Notes: generated by a model not told the origin, from the letters alone. Shown: positions 19,101 to 29,255, numbered from the stretch's first letter. The stretch is 64,000 nucleotides of DNA from Opitutales bacterium (GCA_020831525.1 JAFIGH010000007.1:33681-97680); one strand, 5' to 3'. Numbers and translations: made by a program.

Positions 19101-22100
19101 GGCCCTCCGGCACGATGCCCGCTCCCGCCCGCATCCTCCTCGTCGATGACACGGACCACGCCCGTGCGGCGGCGGCGCGCGTCCTGCGCGGTGCGGGCCA
19201 CGAAGTCGAGGAAGCCGCCGACGGCGAAGAAGCCGTCCGCCGCGCCCGTGCGCATCCGCCCGCGTTGATTCTGCTCGATGTCGTCCTGCCCGGCCTGTCC
19301 GGCTTCGACGTCCTGCGCCGGCTCCGCGCCGATCCCGCGACAGAGAACCTCCCGGTTGTGTTTCTCAGTTCGCAAAAGGTCTCTCCCGAAGACCACGCCG
19401 AGGGCCTCGACCTCGGGGCTGACGGCTACATCACCCGCCCCGTCGCCAATAGCGAACTACTCGCACGGGTGCGTCTGCACCTCCGGCAAATCGAACTCAC
19501 CGAACGTCTGCGCACAAGTGAAGTCCGCTTCCGCGATCTCATTTCCAACCAGTCCGACGGTGTCCTCGTCGTCGACCGCGAAGGCACCGTCCAATTTGCC
19601 AATCCCGCCGCTGGCAGGCTCTTCGGGACATCCCCGGACAACCTTGTCGGCCAGCCTTTCGGTTTTCCCATTGACGGCGCGGAAGCGCATGAAATCGAAA
19701 TCCAAGGCCCCGGCGGGCACGGAATCGTCGCCGAAATCCGCGTGAGCGAAACCGAGTGGTCCGGCGAGCCCGCGTGGATCGCCACTCTCAACGACATCAC
19801 AGAGCGGATCCGCGCGGAGACGGAACGGGACACACTGCTCTCTGAACTGGGTGAGCGGGTCAAGGAACTCCGCCTCTACCACGGCGCCGCGGAGACCCTG
19901 CGAAAGGATGGAACGCCCCTCGACGAAATTATCAGGGACATTGTCCGGCTGATCCCCCCCGCCATGCGGGTCCCGGAGTGCGCGGAAGCAAAAATCGTCC
20001 TCGGCGATACCGAAGCGGCCACAGCGGGCTACGAGGCGAGCGGTAACAGGCTCACCGTGGACTTTGCCTTGCGCGGGGAAAGATCCGGTCGAATCGACGT
20101 CGCCTACGTTCGCGACCTTCCCGAAAGCAGCGAAGCGGCCTTTCTCGACGAAGAACGCCGAATTCTTCAGTCGCTCGGCGACATGCTCCGCGCCGCTTAC
20201 GACCGTTGTTGGACCGAGAACGAACGCTCACGCGGGGAAACCTTGCTGCGAATCGCGGGGAAAGTCGCGCGCATCGGCGGCTGGACCATTGAGTTGCCGG
20301 ACCGGAACCTCACGTGGTCGGACGAAGTCCGCGCGATCCATGAGGTCTCGGAAGGCGAACAACCCACCTTGGAAGAGGCGATCCATTTCTACCCGCCGGA
20401 GTACCGCGCCGAGGTCGCCGAACGGGTCCAGCGCTGCATCAACGAGGGCATTCCCTTCCAGTTTGAGATGGAACTGAACACGGCCAAGGGACGGCGCATA
20501 CCGGTCCAGGCCATCGGGGAGGCCGTGCGCAGCGAAGCGGGCGAGATTATCGGTCTTCAGGGCGCCCTCCAGGACCTCTCCGAACTCAAGGCCGCCGAAG
20601 CCTCCGCGGCGGCAAGCGAACGCCGCTTCCGGCAGCTCGCCGAGTCCATGCCCTTAATCGTCTGGACGGCTGATCCCGACGGGAACATCGAATACGCCAA
20701 CCAAAGACTCTTCGAGGCCACCGGGGCCAAGCCGCACGAAGACCCGCACACGCGGTGGCAGCGCTTCGTGCATCCCAACGATCTCAAACGCGCCCTTGAG
20801 GAATGGATGCAGTGTGTGCGCGAGGAAAGAGCCTACGATATCGTCTACCGGTTGCGCCACCGTCGGGACAACGAATACCACTGGTTCCGTGTGCAGGCGC
20901 AACCCGTGCGCGATCCGGACGGCACCGTTAGCCACTGGTTCGGCACCGCGGTCGACATCCACGAAACCAAATGCCTTGAGGAGAAGGCCAAGCAGCTCGC
21001 CGAACGCCTCACACGCACTTTCGAGAGTATCACCGACGGGTTCTTCACCCTCGACCGGGAGTGGCGGATCACCTACGTCAACCCCGAGATGGAGCGCTTC
21101 CTCGGCAAAGACCGCCAGGATCTCTATGGAAATACCATCTGGAGCGACGATCCCAGGGTCATTGGCACCCCCTTCGAGCAAGCCTACCGCAAGGCCATGG
21201 CCGAGAATGTGACGGTGCGTATCGAGGAATACTACGCCCCGATGGACCGTTGGCTGAGTATCCGCGTCTATCCCTCCGCCGACGGGCTCTCCGTCTTTCT
21301 CCAGGACGTCACGCAGCGCAGGCGCGACGAAGAGCAGATGCGCCTTCTCGCCACCTCTGTCGCCTCGCTCAACGATATCGTTATGATCACGAAGGCGGCG
21401 CCGCTCGACGAGCCCGGACCGGAGATCGTCTTCGTTAACGAGGCCTTCGAACGCCTCACTGGCTATACCGACGCCGAAGTCATCGGCCGGACCCCGCGCA
21501 TACTGCAGGGCCCGGAGTCGGACCCCGGGGCCCTGCGCCGTATACGCGAAGCCCTCGCCGCCGGGCGCCACATTCGCGAAGAGGTGCTCAACTACGCCAA
21601 GGACGGCCGCGAGTACATTCTCGAAATCAACCTGCATCCCGTGCGGGACGCGGAAGGGACGATTACCCATTTCGTCGCCGTCGAGCGTAATATTACCGAG
21701 GAGCGCGCGGTGCAGGAAGCCCTGCGTGAAAGCGAAGAGCGCTTCCGCACCCTTTTGCGGGATATCCCCACCGTGGCGATTCAGGGTTACGGCCTCGACG
21801 GCAGCGTCCATTACTGGAACAAGGCCTCGGAGGCACTGTATGGCTACACGGAAGAAGAAGCGCTGAACGGAAACCTTCTCGACCTCATCATTCCCCCGGA
21901 AATGCGCGAGGATGTTCTTGCCGAACTCAAAGCCGTCGAGACGGGCACCGACACCATTCCTCCCGGCGAGTTGAGCCTTGTGCGCAAGGACGGCTCGCGG
22001 GTGGACGTCCTCTCCAGCCACGCCGTCCTCCGGCGGGCGGGCCGACCCGTGGAGTTGTTCTGTATCGATGTCGACCTCACCGAGCGCAAAAGCCTTGAAT

Positions 22101-23245
22101 CGCGGTTCCTGCGCGCGCAGCGCCTCGAAAGTATCGGCACCCTCGCGGGCGGGATCGCCCACGACCTCAACAACATGCTCTCGCCGGTGATCATGGGGGC
22201 CAGCCTCATGCGGCAGCTCTCCTCTGATGAGAAGATGCACTCATTGATCGACAACATCCAGCGCAGCGCCGAACGCGGGCGCGAGCTTGTCAAGCAGGTC
22301 CTCTCCTTCGCCCGGGGAGCGGACGGCGCGCGCATACTGGTTAAGGTCGACCAACTCGTGCAGGAGATCGGTTCAATCATCGCCAATACTTTTCCGAAGA
22401 ACATCGTCTTTGAGAGTGAGTTACCCTCTGACCTGTGGCCCCTCACGGGCGATCCGACCCAACTCAACCAAGTATTGCTCAACCTGTGCGTAAATGCCCG
22501 CGACGCCATGCCGGAGGGCGGTCGCCTCCGTATCCGTGCCGGGAACATGCGCATCGACCGCCAGTTCGCGGCAATGTTTGCCGAGGCCAAACCGGGACCG
22601 TATGTCGTCATCGATGTGGAGGACGAGGGCTGCGGCATGGATCCCGAGATGATCGACCGCATCTTCGATCCGTTTTTCACGACCAAGGCATTCGGCGAAG
22701 GCACCGGCCTCGGTCTCTCCACTGCCCTCGGCATCATCCGCGGCCACGGCGGGTTCGTCAACGTCTACAGCGAGGTCGGCAAGGGTAGCCGCTTCAAGCT
22801 CTATCTGTCGGCGGTGCCCGGCGGCGAGACAGACCAAGGCGGCGAGCCTGAGGTTGAAGAAATCCCCCGCGGCAACGGCAAGTGTGTGCTCGTCGTCGAC
22901 GACGAGGCGTCGGTGCGCGAAATGACCCGCCAAACCCTCGAAACATTCGGCTACACCGTCATCACAGCGGAAGACGGCGCCGAGGCCACGGGAATCTTCG
23001 CCACCCGCAGAGGAGAAATCGACCTTGTCCTCACCGACATCATGATGCCGGTGATGGACGGCATCGCCCTCATCCGCGCACTGCACCGCATCGCTCCGGA
23101 ACTCCCGATCATTGCGGCGAGCGGCCTCAAAACCAACGGCAACCTTACCCAAGCGAAGGACTCCGGAGTGAAGCACTTCCTCCCCAAACCCTACACTGCC
23201 GAAACGATCCTTCGCGCGGTGCACAAAGCGCTGAACGCCGATTGA
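19097..23245 (+). CDS. Large hybrid sensor histidine kinase, REC - multiple PAS - kinase - REC
   Basis: 1382 residues, no membrane segments, so cytosolic. Order: N-terminal receiver (about 13-130, ILLVDD...LILLDVVLPG); PAS 1 near 140-240; a GAF-like linker; then about five further PAS domains to residue ~1005 (for example ADPDGNIEYANQRLFEATG, VFVNEAFERLTGYTDAEVIGR, GSVHYWNKASEALYGYTEEE). The kinase core has GGIAHDLNNMLSPV with phospho-acceptor His1022, the ATPase boxes CVNARDAMPEGG and GCGMDPEMIDRIFDPFFTTK, and ends in a second receiver (VLVVDDEASVRE...DLVLTDIMMPVMDG). It overlaps kaiB by 4 bp. The many PAS domains suggest integration of redox, light or metabolite cues; the output is unknown. 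Confidence 0.93.
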   Translation: MRPSGTMPAPARILLVDDTDHARAAAARVLRGAGHEVEEAADGEEAVRRARAHPPALILLDVVLPGLSGFDVLRRLRADPATENLPVVFLSSQKVSPEDHAEGLDLGADGYITRPVANSELLARVRLHLRQIELTERLRTSEVRFRDLISNQSDGVLVVDREGTVQFANPAAGRLFGTSPDNLVGQPFGFPIDGAEAHEIEIQGPGGHGIVAEIRVSETEWSGEPAWIATLNDITERIRAETERDTLLSELGERVKELRLYHGAAETLRKDGTPLDEIIRDIVRLIPPAMRVPECAEAKIVLGDTEAATAGYEASGNRLTVDFALRGERSGRIDVAYVRDLPESSEAAFLDEERRILQSLGDMLRAAYDRCWTENERSRGETLLRIAGKVARIGGWTIELPDRNLTWSDEVRAIHEVSEGEQPTLEEAIHFYPPEYRAEVAERVQRCINEGIPFQFEMELNTAKGRRIPVQAIGEAVRSEAGEIIGLQGALQDLSELKAAEASAAASERRFRQLAESMPLIVWTADPDGNIEYANQRLFEATGAKPHEDPHTRWQRFVHPNDLKRALEEWMQCVREERAYDIVYRLRHRRDNEYHWFRVQAQPVRDPDGTVSHWFGTAVDIHETKCLEEKAKQLAERLTRTFESITDGFFTLDREWRITYVNPEMERFLGKDRQDLYGNTIWSDDPRVIGTPFEQAYRKAMAENVTVRIEEYYAPMDRWLSIRVYPSADGLSVFLQDVTQRRRDEEQMRLLATSVASLNDIVMITKAAPLDEPGPEIVFVNEAFERLTGYTDAEVIGRTPRILQGPESDPGALRRIREALAAGRHIREEVLNYAKDGREYILEINLHPVRDAEGTITHFVAVERNITEERAVQEALRESEERFRTLLRDIPTVAIQGYGLDGSVHYWNKASEALYGYTEEEALNGNLLDLIIPPEMREDVLAELKAVETGTDTIPPGELSLVRKDGSRVDVLSSHAVLRRAGRPVELFCIDVDLTERKSLESRFLRAQRLESIGTLAGGIAHDLNNMLSPVIMGASLMRQLSSDEKMHSLIDNIQRSAERGRELVKQVLSFARGADGARILVKVDQLVQEIGSIIANTFPKNIVFESELPSDLWPLTGDPTQLNQVLLNLCVNARDAMPEGGRLRIRAGNMRIDRQFAAMFAEAKPGPYVVIDVEDEGCGMDPEMIDRIFDPFFTTKAFGEGTGLGLSTALGIIRGHGGFVNVYSEVGKGSRFKLYLSAVPGGETDQGGEPEVEEIPRGNGKCVLVVDDEASVREMTRQTLETFGYTVITAEDGAEATGIFATRRGEIDLVLTDIMMPVMDGIALIRALHRIAPELPIIAASGLKTNGNLTQAKDSGVKHFLPKPYTAETILRAVHKALNAD

Positions 23246-23297
23246 TTTATTCGCCGCGCGTTTCCGTTTCTCGCGATTCCGCCGAATTGTCGATTTC

Positions 23298-25244
23298 TCA
23301 AGCCTCGGCGGACAGCTTGCCGAGCACTCTCGCCAACGCCCGCAGGACCGTTTCGACGGTGAAGGGCTTGGGCAGGTACTCCGTGACACCCTCGCTGTAA
23401 AGTTTGTCCTCCTGTCCGTTCCGCACCCCGCCGCTGGCGACGATGAGCGGGATGTCCGCGTCCATCCGACGGATCACGCGGACGAGCCCAAGTCCGTCCA
23501 TGACGGGCATGATCATATCGCTGACGATGGCCCGCACTTCGGCCCGGTGTTCGGAGTATCTTGCCACGCCTTCGGCGCCGTCGCCGGCCGTGATGACCCG
23601 GTAGCCGAAGGACTCCAAAGTGCTCTTCGTAATCTGCCGGACGGTTTGCTCGTCGTCGACGACGAGGATCAACTCGCCGCTTCCCGGCGGCACCGGCGCG
23701 GCATTTGCCGCAACCTCTTCCGGTCCGCGGGTGCGCTGCGCCACCGGCAAGTGAACGGCGAAGCGGCTGCCCTTGCCCTCTTTGCTGTCGACCTCGATGA
23801 AACCGCCGTGTGCCTGCACAATGGAGTGGACTGTCGAGAGCCCGAGTCCCGTTCCTTTGCCCGCTTCCTTTGTCGAGAAGAACGGATCGAACAATTTCCC
23901 GAGGTATTTGGCGGGAATCCCCGTCCCTGTGTCGCGGACGGTGATACGCACGTGCCTGCCGTCTCTCGCCCGGTACCGGTCAGCCGAATACTGGCGGTCC
24001 ACGTGAAATTCATCCACCGTGATCCGCAGTTCTCCGCCCCCCGGCATCGCGTCGCGCGCGTTGACACAGAGGTTCATGAGGATCTGGTGGATTTGTGTGG
24101 GATCGCCATGGAACGTCGGCAGGGGGTTGGCGAGCGAGACTTCCGTCGAAATATTCTTCGGAAACGTCTCGCGGATGACTTTTTCGATGTCGCGGACCAC
24201 GTGGCTCACTTGCACCTCCACGCGCCGACCTTCCATGCCCCGCGCGAACGACAGAATCTGGCTGACCATTTCGGCCCCGCGCTGCGCGCAGTTGCGGATG
24301 CTGTCGAGCAACTCCATCTGCCTGCCGTCACCGCATTTGCGCTTGAGCAAATCCGCCGCCATCGTGATCGGTGAGAAGATATTGTTCAAATCGTGCGCAA
24401 TGCCCCCGGCGAGCGCTCCCACACTGTCCATCCGCTGCGCGCGCAGGACCTGCTGCTCCATCGCCTTGCGCTCCGTCACGTCGATCACAACGCCGAATAC
24501 GCGAGTGGCCCGCCCCCTGCCGTCACGCTCGACGGTTCCGCGCTCCTGCAACCAGCGTGTCTCGCCGTCCGACCGGATAATCCGGTATTCCAGCTCTTCG
24601 GCATTCCCGTCCTTCACGTTTTCCGGCATTGCCGCCTTTACGCGGTCGAGATCATCGGGATGCACGAGGCTGTGGAATTCATCCACGGTGCCTCCGAACC
24701 CTTCCGCACCGATGCCGAAGAGTTCGCATGTCCGCTCCGGCCACGACAGCCTGCCCGTGCGCAGGTCGCGCTGCCACACCCCCATGCGCCCGACCCGGTG
24801 CGCCGCCTCCATGAAGAGCGTGTGCTCGCGGCGGGCCGCCTGCGCGCGGGTGCGCTCCAGCGCGTATCGGATCGCGCGCCGGAGGGAACGCGGATTCAAC
24901 TCGTCCTTGCCGAGATACTCTTGCGCGCCGCCCGCGACAGTTTCAAGGGCCAAGGACTCGTCGTCCATCCCGCTGATGATGACCACCGCCGCATCCGGCG
25001 CGGCCCGGCGGACCCGCCGACAGGTTTTGATACCGCGGCTGTCGGGCAGATTCAGGTCCAGCAATATCAGCTCAAAAGATTCATGCTCCAAACGCTCAAG
25101 CGCCTCCGACAGCCGTGAACAGACAGTAAACTCCAGACCGAGGTCGGGAATCAACTCGATAAAATCAGACATCACCTGCGCGAACTCAAGGCTGTCCTCG
25201 ACGAGAAGCGTTGACAGTACGGGGAGCGAATGGGGGGTCGACAT
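23298..25244 (-). CDS. Hybrid histidine kinase, REC - PAS - kinase - REC
   Basis: 648 residues from the ATG at 25244 (MSTPHSLPVLSTLLVEDS), preferred over a TTG 63 bp upstream because the receiver starts here and an AAGG lies ahead of it. Domains: receiver (about 11-125, ELILLDLNLPDSRG), PAS (about 150-265, ERTCELFGIGAEGFGG), kinase with GGIAHDLNNIFSPIT and His284, ATPase boxes CVNARDAMPGGG and TGTGIPAKYLGKLFDPFFSTKEAGKGTGLGLS, and a C-terminal receiver (LILVVDDEQTVRQ...IVSDMIMPVMDG). Its kinase core is very similar to that of the facing kinase at 19097-23245. The two genes converge with a 52-bp gap and are probably duplicates feeding related pathways. Confidence 0.93.
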   Translation of the reverse strand: MSTPHSLPVLSTLLVEDSLEFAQVMSDFIELIPDLGLEFTVCSRLSEALERLEHESFELILLDLNLPDSRGIKTCRRVRRAAPDAAVVIISGMDDESLALETVAGGAQEYLGKDELNPRSLRRAIRYALERTRAQAARREHTLFMEAAHRVGRMGVWQRDLRTGRLSWPERTCELFGIGAEGFGGTVDEFHSLVHPDDLDRVKAAMPENVKDGNAEELEYRIIRSDGETRWLQERGTVERDGRGRATRVFGVVIDVTERKAMEQQVLRAQRMDSVGALAGGIAHDLNNIFSPITMAADLLKRKCGDGRQMELLDSIRNCAQRGAEMVSQILSFARGMEGRRVEVQVSHVVRDIEKVIRETFPKNISTEVSLANPLPTFHGDPTQIHQILMNLCVNARDAMPGGGELRITVDEFHVDRQYSADRYRARDGRHVRITVRDTGTGIPAKYLGKLFDPFFSTKEAGKGTGLGLSTVHSIVQAHGGFIEVDSKEGKGSRFAVHLPVAQRTRGPEEVAANAAPVPPGSGELILVVDDEQTVRQITKSTLESFGYRVITAGDGAEGVARYSEHRAEVRAIVSDMIMPVMDGLGLVRVIRRMDADIPLIVASGGVRNGQEDKLYSEGVTEYLPKPFTVETVLRALARVLGKLSAEA

Positions 25245-25399
25245 GAGCGACGGACCTTGAACGACGTCACTGGAAAAAGACAAGGAAAAATGAGGCCTTT
25301 GGCCCAAATTTGAAAAGGTATTTTACCCATACCCCGGCCCGGCTTGCATAAACGTAACCCTCTCCCAGCGTTCACTACACTGTGCGCGCCGGTCGGCCG

Positions 25400-26401
25400 C
25401 TACCGCGACCGCTCGTCAATGGACTCGCGGATGCGCGCGAGGGAGGCCTCCGCTTCGGCGAGGGCGTGGAAAAAGGCGTCTTCGACTTGGGGCCGGTCGA
25501 AGGTAAGGCGCCCGAGGTCTTTGTTGAAACGCCAGGCGCCCCAGTTGTTTTCGAGGATTTCAAGCGCGCGCATGAGCATTTCAATGGCATCGGCCTCGAG
25601 GGTGCGCAAATGAAGGGCGGCGACGAATTCGCGGTCTTGGAGGATGCGCTCGACCTCGGCGAGGGAAACGCGGCGCCCGCGTTCCCCGAGGTTCATGCCG
25701 GCGAGGCGGGCCTCGTAGCGTTCGGCGAAGGTGTCGAGGAGGTCGACGATTGTGCGGGTCGCCTCATAGACGCGCACGTAGGCCTCCCGCCGGGCGCGCA
25801 GGTCGGAGCGGGTCTCCGCCGTGAGCCAGAGGTCGGGATGGTCGTTGCGGACCGGTTCGGAAACTTCGTCGAGGCGTTCGTTGGCGCGGCGCAGCCCGCC
25901 GAGCATCTCCCGGTCCAGTTCCTGCAAGGCGCGGATGTCCTCGCGCGCGATCTGCCCTTCGTAGCGGAGGAACCGGTCCTCCGGCGGCAGGAAGGCGTCG
26001 CGCCGCGCCGTGCCGACGGTGCCCGAGCGGGCGGAGCGCTCCAGTTCGCGCCGGGCGGAGGCAACACGCTCGGCGACCTCGGCGTCGCGGGCGACCTGCA
26101 CCTCCCGCGCCCAGATGAGCGCGCCCGTCCAGACAACCGCGGCCGTGCCGAGAAAGACGGGATGAAAGTAGGCCGGACGGCGGCTGGACAGCCACCAGAG
26201 CGCTTGGGCAACGACAAGGGCGGCCGCGAATCCGCCCGCCACGAGCGCAAAGCGCGGCACTGCCGCCGCGGAAAGAAAGGCGGGGTACGCACCGAGGCGC
26301 CAGTAGACGAATCCGCCTGCCGCCGCGGCGGCAATCCACGCCCACCAGACGGGGATATAGACAGCGCGGGCGGGAGGGGACTGCGGCGGATGCTCACTCA
26401 T
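25400..26401 (-). CDS. Unknown membrane-anchored protein with coiled-coil C-terminal part
   Basis: 333 residues. Three N-terminal membrane segments (about 14-33, 45-70 and 78-98) precede a long soluble, helical and charged region (REVQVARDAEVAERVASARRELERSARSG onward) rich in E, R and A. No family was recognised. It lies 26 bp from tatD on the same strand, probably downstream of it in one unit. The shape (small membrane base plus long helices) recalls scaffold or signalling-helix proteins, but no catalytic motif is seen. Confidence 0.75.
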   Translation of the reverse strand: MSEHPPQSPPARAVYIPVWWAWIAAAAAGGFVYWRLGAYPAFLSAAAVPRFALVAGGFAAALVVAQALWWLSSRRPAYFHPVFLGTAAVVWTGALIWAREVQVARDAEVAERVASARRELERSARSGTVGTARRDAFLPPEDRFLRYEGQIAREDIRALQELDREMLGGLRRANERLDEVSEPVRNDHPDLWLTAETRSDLRARREAYVRVYEATRTIVDLLDTFAERYEARLAGMNLGERGRRVSLAEVERILQDREFVAALHLRTLEADAIEMLMRALEILENNWGAWRFNKDLGRLTFDRPQVEDAFFHALAEAEASLARIRESIDERSR

Positions 26402-26427
26402 GGGGAATACAGGTCATTATGGAGCCG

Positions 26428-27234
26428 TCACCGCTCCAAACCGAAAAACGCACGCGCATTGGCCGTTGTCACCCGCGCGAGTTCCTCCGGGGTCACGCCG
26501 AACAGTCCGGCGAGGAATTCGCCCGTATCGCGCACAAAGGCCGGCTCATTGGGCTGCCCGCGGCGGGGTTCGGGCGTGAGATAGGGTGCGTCCGTCTCTA
26601 CCATGAGCGCCGCCGTTCCCTGCCGCAGGGCGGCTTCACGCAGCGCGTCGGCGCTTTTGTTTTTGTAGGTCACGATACCGGTGAAGGACGCCCGTCCCCC
26701 GCGTTCGTTCAGCGCCGCCACCGCTTCCGGTCCCTCCGTAAAGCAATGAAAAACGATCCGCGACCAGTCCACACCGCTCTCGTCGATCATGCGCACGCAG
26801 GGTTCGAAGGCGTTGCGCGAATGCACCACCACCGGACACTCCAACTGGTAGGCCAGCTCCAGTTGGGCGCGGAAGGCGGCCGCTTGGCGCGCCTTCACCT
26901 CCGCCGCTTCATCGGGAAACTTCGGCAAGTGAAAGTGGTCGAGCCCGATCTCACCGAGCGCGACGGGACGCGGCTCCGTTGCGAAAAACGAAGGCACCGC
27001 CTTCAGCGCGTCCTGCCAGCCCTCCTCCACCGAGCACGGATGAATGCCCACCGTCCAGTGCACCACCCCCCGCTGTTTCTGCGCCAACGCGCGGTACGGC
27101 TCCCAGTCCTCAAGGGACGTGCCCACGGTGATTACCTCGCCCACGCCGCGGTCGCGCGCACGGGCGAGGAAGTCCTCCACCCGGTCCGCCCGCATGGCCT
27201 TCTCCAAATGACAATGGCTGTCAATCCACTCCAT
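26428..27234 (-). CDS. tatD: TatD-family metal-dependent deoxyribonuclease
   Basis: 268 residues, typical TatD length. The TIM-barrel metal ligands are visible: IDSHCHLE at the N-terminus, GIHPCSVEE, ALGEIGLDHFH (E and D ligands), CPVVVHSRNAF, IVFHCFTEG and LMVETDAPYLTPEPRRGQPNEP. The family has 3'-5' DNase activity in the cytoplasm and is linked to DNA repair and degradation. It directly precedes (on the minus strand) the unknown membrane gene. Its upstream side borders the first array of double-hairpin repeats. Confidence 0.94.
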   Translation of the reverse strand: MEWIDSHCHLEKAMRADRVEDFLARARDRGVGEVITVGTSLEDWEPYRALAQKQRGVVHWTVGIHPCSVEEGWQDALKAVPSFFATEPRPVALGEIGLDHFHLPKFPDEAAEVKARQAAAFRAQLELAYQLECPVVVHSRNAFEPCVRMIDESGVDWSRIVFHCFTEGPEAVAALNERGGRASFTGIVTYKNKSADALREAALRQGTAALMVETDAPYLTPEPRRGQPNEPAFVRDTGEFLAGLFGVTPEELARVTTANARAFFGLER

Positions 27235-27286
27235 ACCCCCACACCCAACACCCGACCGCCCCGCAAATCCAGCCCCAAGACACAGT

Positions 27287-27970
27287 TTTCAACCCGTGCA
27301 CCCTTCCCCAGCGGAGCACGGGTTTTCCAACCCGTGGCTGACCAAACGCCCACGGACAGGAATGTCCGTGCTCCGTTTCAGCCCGTGCACGCTTCTCCCA
27401 GCGGAGCACGGGTTTTCCTACCCGTGGCTCGCGAAACGCCCACGGACAAGAATGTCCGTGCTCTGTTTCAACCCGTGGCTGACCAAACGCCCACGGACAA
27501 AGAATGTCCGTGCTCCGTTTCAGCCCGTGCACGCTTCCCCCAGCGGAGCACGGGTTTTCCTACCCGCGGCATGCCAACCGCCCACGGACAGGAATGTCCG
27601 TGCTCCGTTTCAACCCGTGCACGCTTCCCCCAGCGGAGCACGGGTTTTCCAACCCGTGGCTGACCAACCGCCCACGGACAGGAATGTCCGTGCTCCGTTT
27701 CAGCCCGTGCACGCTTCCCCCCAACGGAGCACGGGTTTTCCAACCCGTGGCATGCCAACCGCCCACGGACAGGAATGTCCGTGCTCCGTTTCAACCCGTG
27801 CACGCTTCCCCCAGCGGAGCACGGGTTTTCCAACCCGTGGCTGACCAGACGCCCACGGACAGGAATGTCCGTGCTCCGTTTCAGCCCGTGCACGCTTCTC
27901 CCAGCGGAGCACGGGTTTTCCTACCCGTGGCTCGCGAAACGCCCACGGACAAGAATGTCCGTGCTCTGTT
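27287..27970. repeat. Array 1 of ~90-bp REP/BIME double-hairpin units
   Basis: Seven full units and one shortened unit repeat with a period of 90-91 bp. Each unit holds two hairpins: arms CACGGGTT/AACCCGTG around loop TTCC, and arms CACGGACA/TGTCCGTG around loop GGAA. The second is the first type in inverted orientation (GGAGCACGG...TTCC...CCGTG), so each unit is an inverted REP pair, i.e. a BIME. One unit near 27463-27520 lacks hairpin 1. The array stops 6 bp from the RAYT stop codon. Confidence 0.9.
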
Positions 27971-27975
27971 AGTAA

Positions 27976-28644
27976 TCACCCGCCGGACAGCAAATACGCA
28001 CCCTCGGGCAACCTCGCACGCAGTGGATTCTCGCAAATGTATTGCGCGCAGCGCTTCCAGTGCCGCTCGTTGCGAACGAGCCGGTCCCAATATTCCTCCT
28101 GCCAAAGTGCACCGGAGCGCCCCATCCGACGGTTAATCTCCCGCGCGGTAAACCCTTTCCACGATTTCAGGACAGACTCGAGCCGATGCCCATGAAGCAA
28201 CCGGAACAGAACGTGAACATGGTTGGGCATCACAACAAACGGCCCCATCACATAGCGCTCGCCATCAAAATAGCGCAGCGCGTTGCCGACAATGGACGAA
28301 TTGCCGGGCACCCGCAAAAGGCACGAACCGCTCCCCTCGTCGAGCCACGCTTCCATCCGCCGCGAGAACAAACGGTGGTATTCCGCCTCGGTCGCCGCGT
28401 CACGTGGCGCCGGGTGCGCACGCATCCAGTTTGCGCGCTCCCATTCCCACTGCCGGAGCCGCGGAGCGGGCAAAGCGTCGGCTTGCCGCCAAGTAACAAA
28501 CACCCAAACACCGGCCTGTTGCCAATGCGGCAGATTGCGTTCGTGACGGTCGGCTTTCTCCGGGAACCGATAAAAGGCTGCCTCGTCACCTCCCGGTGAC
28601 ACCACCGGTTGCCGCGGTAGATCCGGATCTCCATCCCCCATCAT
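27976..28644 (-). CDS. REP-associated tyrosine transposase (RAYT, IS200/IS605-related Y1 family)
   Basis: 222 residues. The HUH metal motif VMPNHVHVLF and the catalytic region with ALWQEEYWDRLVRNERHW, plus YICENPLRA near the C-terminus, define the RAYT branch of Y1 transposases. These single-strand nucleases bind and cleave REP hairpins and are believed to spread them, and are usually present as one or few chromosomal copies. The gene sits exactly between two arrays of REP pairs, its presumed substrate, all within 2 kb. Two consecutive ATG codons mark the start; I use the first. No disruption is visible, so it may be active. Confidence 0.93.
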   Translation of the reverse strand: MMGDGDPDLPRQPVVSPGGDEAAFYRFPEKADRHERNLPHWQQAGVWVFVTWRQADALPAPRLRQWEWERANWMRAHPAPRDAATEAEYHRLFSRRMEAWLDEGSGSCLLRVPGNSSIVGNALRYFDGERYVMGPFVVMPNHVHVLFRLLHGHRLESVLKSWKGFTAREINRRMGRSGALWQEEYWDRLVRNERHWKRCAQYICENPLRARLPEGAYLLSGG

Positions 28645-28694
28645 CGCACATCAAACGTGTGCCAACCTCCCTCTCTATGGCAAGCCGTTCCGCA

Positions 28695-29255
28695 GGCGTG
28701 CTCCGTTTCAGCCCGTGCACGCTTCTCCCAGCGGAGCACGGGTTTTCCTACCCGTGGCTGACCAACCGCCCACGGACAGGAATGTCCGTGCTCCGTTTCA
28801 ACCCGTGCACCCTTCCCCAGCGGAGCACGGGCTTTCCAACCCGTGGCTGACCAAACGCCCACGGACAAAGAATGTCCGTGCTCTGTTTCAACCCGTGCAC
28901 CCTTCCCCAGCGGAGCACGGGTTTTCCTACCCGTGGCTGACCAACCGCCCACGGACAAAGAATGTCCGTGCTCCGTTTCAGCCCGTGCACGCTTCCCCCC
29001 AACGGAGCACGGGTTTTCCAACCCGTGGCATGCCAACCGCCCACGGACAGGAATGTCCGTGCTCCGTTTCAACCCGTGCACCCTTCCCCAGCGGAGCACG
29101 GGTTTTCCAACCCGTGGCTGACCAAACGCCCACGGACAGGAATGTCCGTGCTCCGTTCCAACCCGTGCACCCTTCCCCAGCGGAGCACCGGTTTTCCAAC
29201 CCGTGGCATGCCAACCGCCCACGGACAAAGAATGTCCGTGCTCCGTTTCAACCCG
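28695..29255. repeat. Array 2 of ~90-bp REP/BIME double-hairpin units
   Basis: Six units of the same 90-bp element in the same orientation as array 1, on the other side of the RAYT gene. Unit-to-unit changes are few and mostly shared with array 1 (GGCATGCC versus GGCTGACC between the hairpins; CACCC versus CACGC before the CCCAG), so the arrays grew by copying of small blocks. Confidence 0.9.

Noticed and set aside
20654..22240. 528-codon minus-strand frame inside the large kinase gene
   Set aside because: The plus strand carries clear PAS and kinase motifs; the antisense frame has no recognisable domain.
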